A stretch of 29,062 nucleotides of DNA from assembly GCA_037141915.1 (NCBI GenBank), contig JBAXBP010000028.1, forward strand, positions 1 to 29,062. Direction: 5' to 3'. The position numbers and the translations under genes are program-made. The stretch comes from CAIRDP01 sp037141915. Lineage in GTDB: Bacteria; Bacteroidota; Bacteroidia; Bacteroidales; FEN-979. Positions within the stretch are counted from its first letter, which is position 1; every line of letters starts with the position of its first letter. The notes below the pieces were generated by a model. It ran no database searches, was not told the DNA's origin, and was given only the letters and a program-made list of their open reading frames with translations. Positions 1-7,811 of this stretch are shown here, piece after piece.

Positions 1-3
1 TAA

Positions 4-42
4 GTGGTATCGTTTTCAAAAGGAAGGTGGTACCGTTTTCAA
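4..42. repeat. Imperfect 16-bp direct repeat at window edge (possible IS end)
   Basis: Two copies of GTGGTAYCGTTTTCAA lie at 4-19 and 27-42. They match at 15 of 16 positions, in the same orientation, with a 23-bp period. Closely spaced direct repeats of this kind are typical of the terminal transposase-binding sites of IS21-family elements. The flank is cut by the window edge, so no transposase or terminal dinucleotide can be seen. The repeat is plain in the sequence; the insertion-sequence assignment is inference. Confidence 0.4.
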
Positions 43-76
43 TTAATAGATACAATAAGTAAGAATTTCAAATAAA

Positions 77-107
77 TTTTAAGAGCGCTTCCAAATTTAT
101 ATATTTG
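77..107 (+). promoter_or_regulatory. Bacteroidota-type promoter for the PAS histidine kinase
   Basis: TATATTTG at 100-107 matches the Bacteroidota -7 consensus TAnnTTTG exactly. A T-rich -33 element (TTTT, 77-80) lies 19 bp upstream, the normal spacing. Transcription would start near 113-116. That places the TTG at 105 inside the promoter and leaves ATG 174 as the first usable start of the kinase gene. Confidence 0.5.
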
Positions 108-173
108 TATGGTCGACTATTTCCATCAGGAATTGGTGTTCAAAAAGTTAAGAGCGATATAAACATAGCAATT

Positions 174-1349
174 ATGGATAATGAAGTGTCTCAGTTAAAG
201 GAAAAAGTAGAAATGCTGGAGCAAGAGGTACTTGTCTTAAAACGTCAGCAAATTGACATTAATCAAGCCAAAGAGTTGTATCTGAAGATATTTGAAGAAT
301 TTCCTGCTTTGATCTGGCGTTCACGGTTAGATAAGCTATGTGATTATTTTAATAAAACGTGGCTTGAATTCACTGGAAGAACCCTGGAACAGGAATTTGG
401 AAATGGTTGGGCAGAAGGCGTTCATCCCGACGATTTTGATTTCTGTTTAAAAACGTATGTTGAGGCATTTGATAAACGCGAAGCCTTTCTTATGGACTAT
501 CGAATGAAAAACAGGTTAGGGGAATACCGGTGGATACGAGATTTTGGAAGCCCCTTTTACGATCTGGATAATTCATTTTTAGGTTACATTGGTTCTTGTT
601 ACGATATCACGGAAATTAAAGCAAATGAATTAAAGCTTATTGAATTAAACGCAACAAAAGATAAATTCTTTTCAATCATAGCCCACGACCTGCGCAGTCC
701 ATTTAATAGCCTGCTTGGCCTCACTAAACTGTTGGAGGATGAGTTGCCTTCAATGACGCAAGAACAACTTCAGAAGATTGCGGTTGCAATGAGAAACTCA
801 GCGACCAATCTTTACAGTTTGCTCGAAAATTTGCTTGAGTGGTCAAGGTTACAGAGAGGTCTGGTCAAATATACCCCTGAGCCAATAATGCTAATGCCAA
901 AAGTTATCATTGAAACGTCCCTGATTATGGAATCGGTTAATAAAAAAGGAATCGAATTGAACTATGATATCCCCGAAAATCTGGTTGTTGTTGCAGATGA
1001 AAACATGCTTGGTGGAATCCTTCGTAATTTAGCTACGAATGCCTTGAAGTTTACCCGAAGAGACGGAACAATTACCATCGCGGCAGAACAAAATTCAGAC
1101 AAGTCGGTTGAAATCTCTATTAAAGATACAGGTATCGGAATGAGCCCTGAAATGATTGATAATCTTTTTAAATTAGACATTGATACAAGCCGCAGAGGTA
1201 CTGAAAACGAGCCCAGCTCCGGCCTGGGACTGATCATTTGCAAGGATTTTATCGAAAAACAAGGAGGGGAGTTATGGGTGGAGAGCGAAGAAGGTAAAGG
1301 TACAGTGTTTTATTTTACCATTCCTTACCATGCTGAGACACCAAATTAA
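174..1349 (+). CDS. PAS-domain sensor histidine kinase (soluble)
   Basis: This is a 391-residue cytoplasmic sensor kinase with no membrane segment. A short N-terminal coiled coil (about residues 2-30) leads into a PAS domain (about 46-147, with the PAS_3-type motif GWAEGVHPDD). A HisKA domain follows with phospho-acceptor His171 in the H-box IIAHDLRSPF. The C-terminal HATPase_c domain has N-box NLATNALKF, G1 box DTGIGM and G2 box SSGLGL. An in-frame TTG at 105 would add 23 residues, but it overlaps the -7 promoter box, and ATG 174 begins the coiled coil, so ATG 174 is preferred. No partner response regulator lies next to it. The downstream signalling unit starts about 300 bp away with its own ribosome binding site, so a functional link is only possible. 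The sensed signal cannot be deduced. Confidence 0.9.
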   Translation: MDNEVSQLKEKVEMLEQEVLVLKRQQIDINQAKELYLKIFEEFPALIWRSRLDKLCDYFNKTWLEFTGRTLEQEFGNGWAEGVHPDDFDFCLKTYVEAFDKREAFLMDYRMKNRLGEYRWIRDFGSPFYDLDNSFLGYIGSCYDITEIKANELKLIELNATKDKFFSIIAHDLRSPFNSLLGLTKLLEDELPSMTQEQLQKIAVAMRNSATNLYSLLENLLEWSRLQRGLVKYTPEPIMLMPKVIIETSLIMESVNKKGIELNYDIPENLVVVADENMLGGILRNLATNALKFTRRDGTITIAAEQNSDKSVEISIKDTGIGMSPEMIDNLFKLDIDTSRRGTENEPSSGLGLIICKDFIEKQGGELWVESEEGKGTVFYFTIPYHAETPN

Positions 1350-1353
1350 TGGC

Positions 1354-1500
1354 ATGAACCAAAGGGAAAATCACAACCACCACGGGCATGCCCCTGCACA
1401 CACCAATCGCCTGGGATGGTCAGATGATCCGTTTTATACACCTGAATCTGAAAAGCGCAAAAAACTCCACTTTTACTTAATTTCCCTTCACATTTACTAA
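1354..1500 (+). CDS. Possible 48-residue His-rich small protein
   Basis: A short open frame starts 5 bp after the kinase stop and runs from ATG 1354 to TAA 1500. It begins MNQRENHNHHGHAPAH, with five histidines in the first 16 residues. A charged stretch and an aromatic, aliphatic end (LHFYLISLHIY) follow. There is no clear ribosome binding site. I do not recognise it. It could be a small metal-binding peptide, the truncated 5' end of a longer lost gene, or chance. Confidence 0.2.
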   Translation: MNQRENHNHHGHAPAHTNRLGWSDDPFYTPESEKRKKLHFYLISLHIY

Positions 1501-1657
1501 TTACCGTTATCCATCTCCCTTACCTTAACCTATCTTTACATTTCCACTGATGCATGAATTATTTCTATGTACGTTAAAGAAATCCTTACTTTTATAAGGG
1601 GATAGACATCAGGGTAATCAGGTTTAACCCAATTCAAAAAACAGGATAGGAGTTTAT
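1501..1657 (+). promoter_or_regulatory. Leader of the FIST/kinase operon with ribosome binding site
   Basis: This AT-rich stretch has no credible gene. TATCTTTA at 1531-1538 is one base from the TAnnTTTG -7 box, but no matching -33 element stands 19-21 bp upstream. AGGAG at 1648-1652 lies 5 bp before ATG 1658. It is one of the few convincing Shine-Dalgarno sites in the window and fixes the FIST gene start. Confidence 0.4.
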
Positions 1658-2845
1658 ATGTTGGAATTTTTTTCGGCCAGTACCCGTGCGGTAAATGGCA
1701 GGAGAGGCATAAGCGAGTGCATGGAAGCGGCCCTGGGACATGATGTTGCAAACTGTGATCTCGTTGTGGTACATGCTTCCATTGGCCATGATTTTTCAGA
1801 ACTTACCGATCAGGTCAGGCTGCTTGCACCCGGGGCGAGGGTTGTTGCAGCTTCATGTTGCGGAATTGTCGGCAGGGAAGGTGTGAGCGAATCCATGAAA
1901 GACATAGCCATCATGGCGGTCAGGGGCAGCGAGTTTGCAGTGGCCTATTCCGACGGGGTGTACGGATACAACTCATATGAAAAATGCCTGGGTATCGCCA
2001 GGGAACTGCATGCAACCGGGCAGGGCATAAACATGATCTATTTCCTGGCTTCCGGCATTGATATTGATAACGATGCCTGCATCGCAGCCATTGAAGAGGT
2101 CTTCGGTAGCGGTGTGACTGTCTTCGGAGCCACATCCTCCGATAACATGAAAGGGGTGGTCAGTTTCCAGGCTGTTGACGGCCATGTATTTGAACATTCA
2201 GCTTTCATGGTCGGCTTTTCAGATCCCTCCCTGGCCGTTGACACCCAGGCCACCCACGGATTTGTTGCCATTGGCGAGCCCATGACAGTAACCAAGGCAG
2301 AGGGTTACAGGATACTGGAGCTGGACGGCAAACCGGCCTGGACCGAATTCATCGGCCGCCTCGGTCTGCCAGGCACAGCCACCTGCGGGGATTCCATTCC
2401 TATTGGAGCACTGGCGGAAGAGCTTTCTCCCGAATTAGCGCATGAATATGGCAACAAGCATATACTGAGAGTGGTGACCCGCCACGAAGGAGATGATATC
2501 CTGTATGCCACTGCCGTAAAGGAAGGCACGAAACTTTGGCTGACAACCCGTGATGAAGAACTGATATTCAAAGAAATGGACAGGATGGTAAACGTTATGT
2601 CCGACAGGATCAACGGACATGAACTGGTGGCCGTATTCCATGCCGACTGCCTGGCCCGCGGAAAGTTCCTTTTCAACCGTGTGCTGAAGGAAGAACTCGT
2701 GAACCGGATGCAATTCCCGTTTTCGTCGGGCGGACTATGTCCTCCCTGGCTCGGGATGTACGGTTTCGGAGAATTCGCCAGGCTGGGAGGCAGGAACACT
2801 TATCACAATTATACCACGGCACTGTACGTCATTTACAGGAAATAA
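1658..2845 (+). CDS. FIST N/FIST C sensory domain protein
   Basis: This is a 395-residue soluble protein with two parts. The FIST_N-like part (about 28-215) contains the small-residue motif ARVVAASCCGIVGREG, typical of the family. The FIST_C-like part (about 220-375) opens with LELDGKPAWTEFIG and includes RVVTRHEGDDILYA. FIST domains are predicted intracellular ligand-binding sensors, possibly for amino acids, and often sit beside or are fused to histidine kinases. Here the gene is separate but lies 8 bp before a hybrid histidine kinase, so it probably supplies the input signal to that kinase. The start is supported by AGGAG 5 bp upstream. Length is normal for a stand-alone FIST protein. The ligand is unknown. 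Confidence 0.88.
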   Translation: MLEFFSASTRAVNGRRGISECMEAALGHDVANCDLVVVHASIGHDFSELTDQVRLLAPGARVVAASCCGIVGREGVSESMKDIAIMAVRGSEFAVAYSDGVYGYNSYEKCLGIARELHATGQGINMIYFLASGIDIDNDACIAAIEEVFGSGVTVFGATSSDNMKGVVSFQAVDGHVFEHSAFMVGFSDPSLAVDTQATHGFVAIGEPMTVTKAEGYRILELDGKPAWTEFIGRLGLPGTATCGDSIPIGALAEELSPELAHEYGNKHILRVVTRHEGDDILYATAVKEGTKLWLTTRDEELIFKEMDRMVNVMSDRINGHELVAVFHADCLARGKFLFNRVLKEELVNRMQFPFSSGGLCPPWLGMYGFGEFARLGGRNTYHNYTTALYVIYRK

Positions 2846-2853
2846 GCATTCTG

Positions 2854-5382
2854 ATGGGAGAAGCCCGGGATAAATGGAATCAGAAGCCGGATGATCCGGC
2901 CTCATACGCAGATCTGCTGAATCGCTACAACGAGTTACAACTGAGAGTCACCCGTTTCTCTTCGGTGGAGCAGCAGATGATTAACATCCGCAACCGCCTG
3001 GATCGTGAGATCACCATGCACAAAAGGATGCATGACAGCAACAAGAAAGCCCTTCTGGAAATGTCCGATGAGGCATTTTCCCATTTTATCGCCGAGTCGG
3101 TAGTTGATATTTTTGAAGTGGAGGTTGGCATTGCCATGGTGATCCACAACGGTGAAGAACCCGCGGAGGTCACCGGGATTGAGGGAGCCAGGCCGGCAAA
3201 GGAATCCTATCCCCTGATTCGTTCGGTGCTTGAACCCCTCTGTGATCCTGACACAAGCGGGAATATCCTGAAGATCTCAAGGGGGGATTTTGAGAAACTC
3301 GAGCCGCATCTTCCCCTGGACCAGGCTTACGGATCCCTTTTATCGGACCATGAGAACAGGATCTCACTCCTGGTCGTGGGAGGTATCCTTAAAAGCGGGG
3401 TAAGGACTTACGAACCTCTCGACAGGGAAAGGGATATAATCTTCAGCGTTTTCACACAGCAGGTGCTTGCTCATGTAGTCAACCGTAAGAAGAACAAGAC
3501 CATTCTGAACCAGGTGGAGAATCTGCGCAAGCATGAGCAACTGCTGGCTTCCATCGTGCAGACCCAGAAGGAAATGATCTGCCGTTTTCTCCCCGACACC
3601 ACCATCACCTTTGCCAACAAGCCTCTGTGCCTGGCCCTGGGATTGCCTGAAGCCGCCGTCGCAGGGAAGAAGATCTTTGACCTGGTACCCGATCTTGATC
3701 CGGGTGAAGTGCTGGGTAACCTTGAACAGTTCAGCGCCCTTAATCCAAACCGCTCCATTATCCGCAAGGTAAAAACAGAAGAAGGAAAAACCCATTGGCA
3801 GGAGTGGACCCAGACCGCTGTTTTTGACAACAGGGACCGTATCGTGGAATTCCAGGCCATAGGCCGCGACATTACCGAAAGCAAACAGGCTGAGCAGGAA
3901 AGGATCGCCAGGAAGGTGGCCGAAGATTCCAACCGGGCTAAAAGCATGTTCGTGGCTAATATGAGCCATGAGATCAGGACTCCCATGAACGTCATCCTGG
4001 GCTATGCCGACATTCTCGATAAAGAGCTTACGAGCAGGGAACACAGGGATTATATCTCATCAGTCAAGACCAGCGGCAAAAGTCTGCTCACCATCATAAA
4101 CGATATTCTTGACCTTTCGAAGATAGAAGCGGGAAAGATCGAGATGCAGTACGATGTGGTGGGAACCCGGAAGTTTTTTTCCCAGTTCTGGCGGATCTTC
4201 GGCCCCAGGATGGAAGAGAAAGGGCTGAAATTCGGTCTTGAGATCTCCCCTTCGGTTCCCAGGGGCATCTTCGTGGATGAGATCAGGCTGGTCCAGGTGA
4301 TTTCGAACCTGCTCGGGAATGCTGTTAAATTCACGGCCGAGGGTTTCATCAGCCTGAAGGTGGATGCCGTGAACATCACTGATGGCGGAGGAACGGGAAC
4401 CATAGCTGATCTTTACATTGAAGTCGAAGATACGGGCATCGGGATACCAAACCATCTGAAGGAAAGCGTTTTTGAAGAATTCGTGCAGGCCGATGACCGC
4501 GCAACGCAGGGAACCGGACTTGGACTGGCGATTACCCGCAGGCTGGTCGGACTGATGGGAGGGTCGGTTTCGCTATCATCCCTGCCCGGGAAGGGAAGCC
4601 GTTTCACTGTGGATCTGCCCGGTATCCGTTGTTACGACGATGAGGGGAACCGACCGGCTGCTGAACACCCTGAGTCCGAATTTGTCGAATTTGAACCGGC
4701 CAGGGTCCTGGTGGTGGACGATCACGAAATCAGCAGGAATTACCTCAGGGATGCCCTTAAAAATTCAGGCATCACGGTGGTTCTGGCCTCAGGAGGCCAG
4801 CAAGCTCTGAAGGTCGCAAAAGAGGACGTGCCTGACCTGATTATCACTGATACAAAAATGGCAGGAATGGACGGGTTTGAATTGCGCAGGAGGTTGAAAA
4901 AGGACAAATTGCTGAGTCGTGTTCCAGTGATCGCATATACGGCAGCTGCGATGAAAAGCAGCATGAAACACATTTCTGAAAGCGGATTTGACGGAATACT
5001 GGTAAAACCGGTTCTTGTGACCGAACTTTACAGCGAATTGTGCAAGCATCTGAGGTACAAGCCCGCTGTCATACAAAAAACCATTCCGAAGGACAGCAAA
5101 TTGTCCCCCGACGAGGAGGTCAGGAATAAAGATGAGCTGTTGAGGGTCCTGGAAAATGAATACCGGGAACGGAACGAAACTTTCGTCAAACGGCAGCCGA
5201 TCACCGAGATCAGGGCCTTCGGGACCGATCTGAAAGATCTCGGGGCGTTACACAACTCCAGGATACTGGTTAAATTCGGGGAGGAAATGGAAGATGCAGC
5301 CGATGACCTGAACATTGAAAAGATACTTTCGCTGATCCAACAATATAATGATCTTATAAGACAAATCAGGTTGGCTGTTTAA
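2854..5382 (+). CDS. Hybrid histidine kinase (GAF-like, PAS, HisKA, HATPase, receiver)
   Basis: This 842-residue soluble hybrid kinase has an N-terminal coiled coil (about 1-70) and a GAF-like region (about 72-220). A PAS domain (about 240-350) ends in the PAC-type motif AIGRDITE. HisKA carries His372 in NMSHEIRTPMN. HATPase_c (about 470-590) has DTGIGI and TGLGLAI. The receiver domain (about 616-735) has acidic residues D622/D623, phospho-acceptor D666 and the KP motif. A roughly 105-residue helical tail follows. An upstream in-frame ATG at 2737 would overlap the FIST gene by 109 bp with unrelated shadow sequence. ATG 2854, 8 bp after the FIST stop, is preferred. It is probably co-transcribed with FIST and the next kinase. 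There is no DNA-binding or enzymatic output domain. Confidence 0.9.
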   Translation: MGEARDKWNQKPDDPASYADLLNRYNELQLRVTRFSSVEQQMINIRNRLDREITMHKRMHDSNKKALLEMSDEAFSHFIAESVVDIFEVEVGIAMVIHNGEEPAEVTGIEGARPAKESYPLIRSVLEPLCDPDTSGNILKISRGDFEKLEPHLPLDQAYGSLLSDHENRISLLVVGGILKSGVRTYEPLDRERDIIFSVFTQQVLAHVVNRKKNKTILNQVENLRKHEQLLASIVQTQKEMICRFLPDTTITFANKPLCLALGLPEAAVAGKKIFDLVPDLDPGEVLGNLEQFSALNPNRSIIRKVKTEEGKTHWQEWTQTAVFDNRDRIVEFQAIGRDITESKQAEQERIARKVAEDSNRAKSMFVANMSHEIRTPMNVILGYADILDKELTSREHRDYISSVKTSGKSLLTIINDILDLSKIEAGKIEMQYDVVGTRKFFSQFWRIFGPRMEEKGLKFGLEISPSVPRGIFVDEIRLVQVISNLLGNAVKFTAEGFISLKVDAVNITDGGGTGTIADLYIEVEDTGIGIPNHLKESVFEEFVQADDRATQGTGLGLAITRRLVGLMGGSVSLSSLPGKGSRFTVDLPGIRCYDDEGNRPAAEHPESEFVEFEPARVLVVDDHEISRNYLRDALKNSGITVVLASGGQQALKVAKEDVPDLIITDTKMAGMDGFELRRRLKKDKLLSRVPVIAYTAAAMKSSMKHISESGFDGILVKPVLVTELYSELCKHLRYKPAVIQKTIPKDSKLSPDEEVRNKDELLRVLENEYRERNETFVKRQPITEIRAFGTDLKDLGALHNSRILVKFGEEMEDAADDLNIEKILSLIQQYNDLIRQIRLAV

Positions 5383-5393
5383 TCCATGGGACT

Positions 5394-6566
5394 ATGAAAG
5401 AGAATAATGAAGAAATGGCGGGAAGGGTCCTGATTGTTGACGACAATCCTAAAAACCTGCAGGTTCTCGGCAAGTTTCTCAGGAATGAAAATTACGGGCT
5501 GGAATTCGCCGTAGACGGTAATGCAGCTCTCGAATGGCTTGAGATCAGGGAATTCGACCTGGTGCTCCTGGATGTGAACATGCCAGGGATGGACGGTTTC
5601 GATGTATGCAGGAAGATCCGTTCAAACCCCAGGCTGGATAAAATGCCGGTTTTCTTCCTTACGGCCGAAACCCTGAGGGAGAGCGTGCTGAAGGGGTTTG
5701 AAGTAGGCGCCCAGGATTACATTACCAAACCTTTCGACAGCAGGGAGCTGATCATTCGGGTAAAGACTCATATTTCACTGAAGAGAAGCATGGAAAAGCT
5801 TGAACACTTGAACCAGACCCTGGAGCAGAGGGTCGAAGAAAGGACCAGTGAGCTGAGTGTCGCTAAAGAAAGGGCCGAAGAAAGCGACAGGCTGAAAACG
5901 GCTTTTCTCATGAACATCTCCCACGAGATCAGGACTCCCCTTAACGGTATCATGGGGGCTCTTATGATGCTGGGGAAAGACGACATTGACAAGAACCGGA
6001 AAATGGACTGCATCGGCATGGCAACCTCAAGCGGACAGCGACTTCTGGAAACCATCAACGACATCATCGAGATATCCCGTATCGAGGCCGGTGAATCTGT
6101 GGCTGAAATGGTCCGGGTTTACACCGATGACATTATCCGGGCCCAGTTTTACACCTTTAAATCCCAGGCCGATATTGACGGCCTTGAATTGTATATTGCT
6201 GAAATGGTCAGGGGTGAGGAGGCGGTTGTGGTCACCGATGGCGTAAAACTTGCCAGGATCTTCGAGATACTGCTGAAGAACGCCTTTAAATTCACACCAC
6301 AAGGAAAAATCGAGCTGGGCAGCTACAGGGAAAAAGACTCCCTGGTGCTATTCGTCAGGGATACAGGTATCGGCATACCTCCCGGCCAGGCGGAAGCTAT
6401 TTTCAAGCGGTTCGTGCAGGCCGACATGGGTCTTAACAGGGGGCATGAGGGGGCTGGTATTGGCCTTGCCATTGCAAAGGCTTATACCGAAGCCCTGAAG
6501 GGCAGGATATGGTTTACATCTGAAATCGGGAAAGGCAGCACCTTTTTCTTCTCCTTGCCTGCCTGA
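5394..6566 (+). CDS. Response regulator-histidine kinase (receiver first)
   Basis: This 390-residue protein starts with a receiver domain (about 11-128). It has the acidic pair in VLIVDDNPKN, phospho-acceptor D60 in LLDVNMPGMDG, a conserved T in LTAE and the lysine in ITKPF. A coiled-coil linker (about 130-165) leads to HisKA with His177 in NISHEIRTPLNG. The HATPase_c has N-box LKNAFKF, DTGIGI and GAGIGLAI. The ORF begins 11 bp after the hybrid kinase stop, so the genes are very likely one operon. The layout suggests a relay: the hybrid kinase could phosphorylate D60 and switch this second kinase. Its own target is not encoded nearby. Confidence 0.9.
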   Translation: MKENNEEMAGRVLIVDDNPKNLQVLGKFLRNENYGLEFAVDGNAALEWLEIREFDLVLLDVNMPGMDGFDVCRKIRSNPRLDKMPVFFLTAETLRESVLKGFEVGAQDYITKPFDSRELIIRVKTHISLKRSMEKLEHLNQTLEQRVEERTSELSVAKERAEESDRLKTAFLMNISHEIRTPLNGIMGALMMLGKDDIDKNRKMDCIGMATSSGQRLLETINDIIEISRIEAGESVAEMVRVYTDDIIRAQFYTFKSQADIDGLELYIAEMVRGEEAVVVTDGVKLARIFEILLKNAFKFTPQGKIELGSYREKDSLVLFVRDTGIGIPPGQAEAIFKRFVQADMGLNRGHEGAGIGLAIAKAYTEALKGRIWFTSEIGKGSTFFFSLPA

Positions 6567-6597
6567 GTTTCAGCCCGGATCGTCCCACCATTCTTTT

Positions 6598-7437
6598 CTA
6601 TGGTTTCTTTGCCGCTATGTACACATACTCCCAGGGGTAAACCAAAAAGCCAATAGTCGAAAATATCCAGCTGATTTTACGGTTAATAACAAGGTTGACA
6701 GGATGAGAAAATGCCCATTTCCGAAAATAGGGCCTGACGTAGGAAGTAATGTTTTTAGCGTCGATAATCTCAAAGCCTGCTTCCTTCATGTTCACAATAT
6801 ATTCATCAAAGCCGTAAACGTTTGCTGATGGAATATACAAGCCATCCTGTAAATGCGGTAAAATGCTTTTCTCTAATACATTCCGGGGCTTGTTATATAC
6901 CATATCGGCCATTGATAAAATGCCGCCTGGCTTCAAAGTGCGGAAGGCTTCCCTGAAGAAATCAATTCTTGAATCAAAATGAAAGGCGGCTTCAGTACTT
7001 ATCATTTTGTCAACAGAATTATCGGCAAAGTCAAGATCTGTTGCTGACATGTTTTTTATTGCGATCCGGTGCTGCAGACCCATCTGTGCAACTTTTTCCA
7101 TCGACTGGTCAATCTGGTATTGCGAAATATTTATACCGATAACATTCGGACAATTATATTCTTTGACACAAAGGATGGCAACATTTCCGAACCCGCAGCC
7201 AATATCTACGACGGTTTCATCAATTGGCGACAAGCGTGCGTTTTGACAAACGAGTTGAAACAAGGCCTGGTTGGAAAGCGATAAATGCCCTTTGGCAAAA
7301 GAGTTAAGACCATTCCAATATCCAAGGTTAACGAGGGAGAACTTTTCACGGGTATCATAATCAAGAGGGGCATGGCCCATAAAATCATATAGGGCTCCTG
7401 CATCCTTAAAAATTGCACTTACCTTGTTACTTGTCAT
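6598..7437 (-). CDS. SAM-dependent methyltransferase (class I)
   Basis: This 279-residue protein has a Rossmann-type methyltransferase core. Motif I is VVDIGCGFGNVAI (SAM binding). Motif II is the acidic NVIGINIS strand, and the post-motif is LDFADNSVDKMISTEAAFHF. Motif III is RTLKPGGILSMADM. The family resembles small-molecule O-, N- and C-methyltransferases of the Methyltransf_11 / tocopherol and sterol type. The C-terminal 80 residues include hydrophobic stretches that could contact lipid or a hydrophobic substrate. It is convergent with the kinase operon and has no biosynthetic partners nearby, so the substrate cannot be named. It ends with TAG, which shows TAG is a normal stop in this genome. 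Confidence 0.85.
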   Translation of the reverse strand: MTSNKVSAIFKDAGALYDFMGHAPLDYDTREKFSLVNLGYWNGLNSFAKGHLSLSNQALFQLVCQNARLSPIDETVVDIGCGFGNVAILCVKEYNCPNVIGINISQYQIDQSMEKVAQMGLQHRIAIKNMSATDLDFADNSVDKMISTEAAFHFDSRIDFFREAFRTLKPGGILSMADMVYNKPRNVLEKSILPHLQDGLYIPSANVYGFDEYIVNMKEAGFEIIDAKNITSYVRPYFRKWAFSHPVNLVINRKISWIFSTIGFLVYPWEYVYIAAKKP

Positions 7438-7770
7438 CAGTTTTCCGGATTAAATTCATAGATACAATTTTTTACATTTCTCGCGGTAAATCTCCCCCCA
7501 CTTGCTGCGGAAGCCGGGGCCGGGGCTTGCCCCGGGGTTCATACCATTTATTGTCACTTCAGTAGTCTGTAATAATTAATAACAAGATTTCCCTGGACAT
7601 ACGGAGTTACCAACATATAAAGATATCTACGATTATATGGGCCCTTGTTACACAATTATGATAAAATATTACATAATTATCACATCTGTTACTATTGCAT
7701 GTGAAAAGCATAAAACCTGGAAATACAACAGGGGCGCAGGCAGGGCTGCAGTATTCAATGGATCTTTCAG
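7438..7770. other. Non-coding stretch with a GC-rich palindrome
   Basis: No convincing gene was found in these 333 bp between two minus-strand genes. The sequence is mostly AT-rich. The exception is a sharply GC-rich island at about 7511-7540, with a palindrome CCGGGGC-TT-GCCCCGG at 7520-7535. An overlapping AAGCC...GGCTT symmetry occupies 7511-7528. The island is out of keeping with its surroundings and may be a dispersed repeat. A short plus-strand frame from 7637 overlaps the next gene antisense and shows no coding character. No perfect TAnnTTTG box for the methyltransferase gene was found. Confidence 0.5.
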
Positions 7771-7808
7771 GCAAGCCGGCATTCAGCACCCGCTGAATGC
7801 CGGCTTGC
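7771..7808. terminator. Perfect 17-bp hairpin downstream of serine hydrolase gene
   Basis: The arms 7771-7787 (GCAAGCCGGCATTCAGC) and 7792-7808 are perfect reverse complements around an ACCC loop. The hairpin begins 3 bp beyond the stop of the minus-strand hydrolase gene, the place expected of a terminator. However, the T-rich tail (GTTTTATT) lies on the plus-strand side and there is no U-tract in the minus direction. It may therefore act as a hairpin 3' end, or be a REP-like palindrome. Its outer arms (CAAGCCGG...CCGGCTTG) recur inside hypE. Confidence 0.6.
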
Positions 7809-7811
7809 GTT

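Noticed and set aside
4..42. Start of a CRISPR array at the left edge
   Set aside because: The repeat unit is 16 bp with a 7-bp gap, too short for repeat-spacer structure.
105..173. TTG start at 105 for the PAS kinase
   Set aside because: The TTG lies within an exact -7 promoter box, so it would not be transcribed. ATG 174 fits the leader and the coiled coil.
2737..2853. Longer start for the hybrid kinase at ATG 2737
   Set aside because: It overlaps the last 109 bp of the FIST gene in another frame, and the extra residues look like shadow sequence. ATG 2854 follows the FIST stop by 8 bp and begins the coiled coil.
3364..4044. 226-codon minus-strand frame opposite the hybrid kinase
   Set aside because: It is antisense to a clear PAS/HisKA coding region and has no recognisable domain. 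The long frame reflects codon bias on the other strand.
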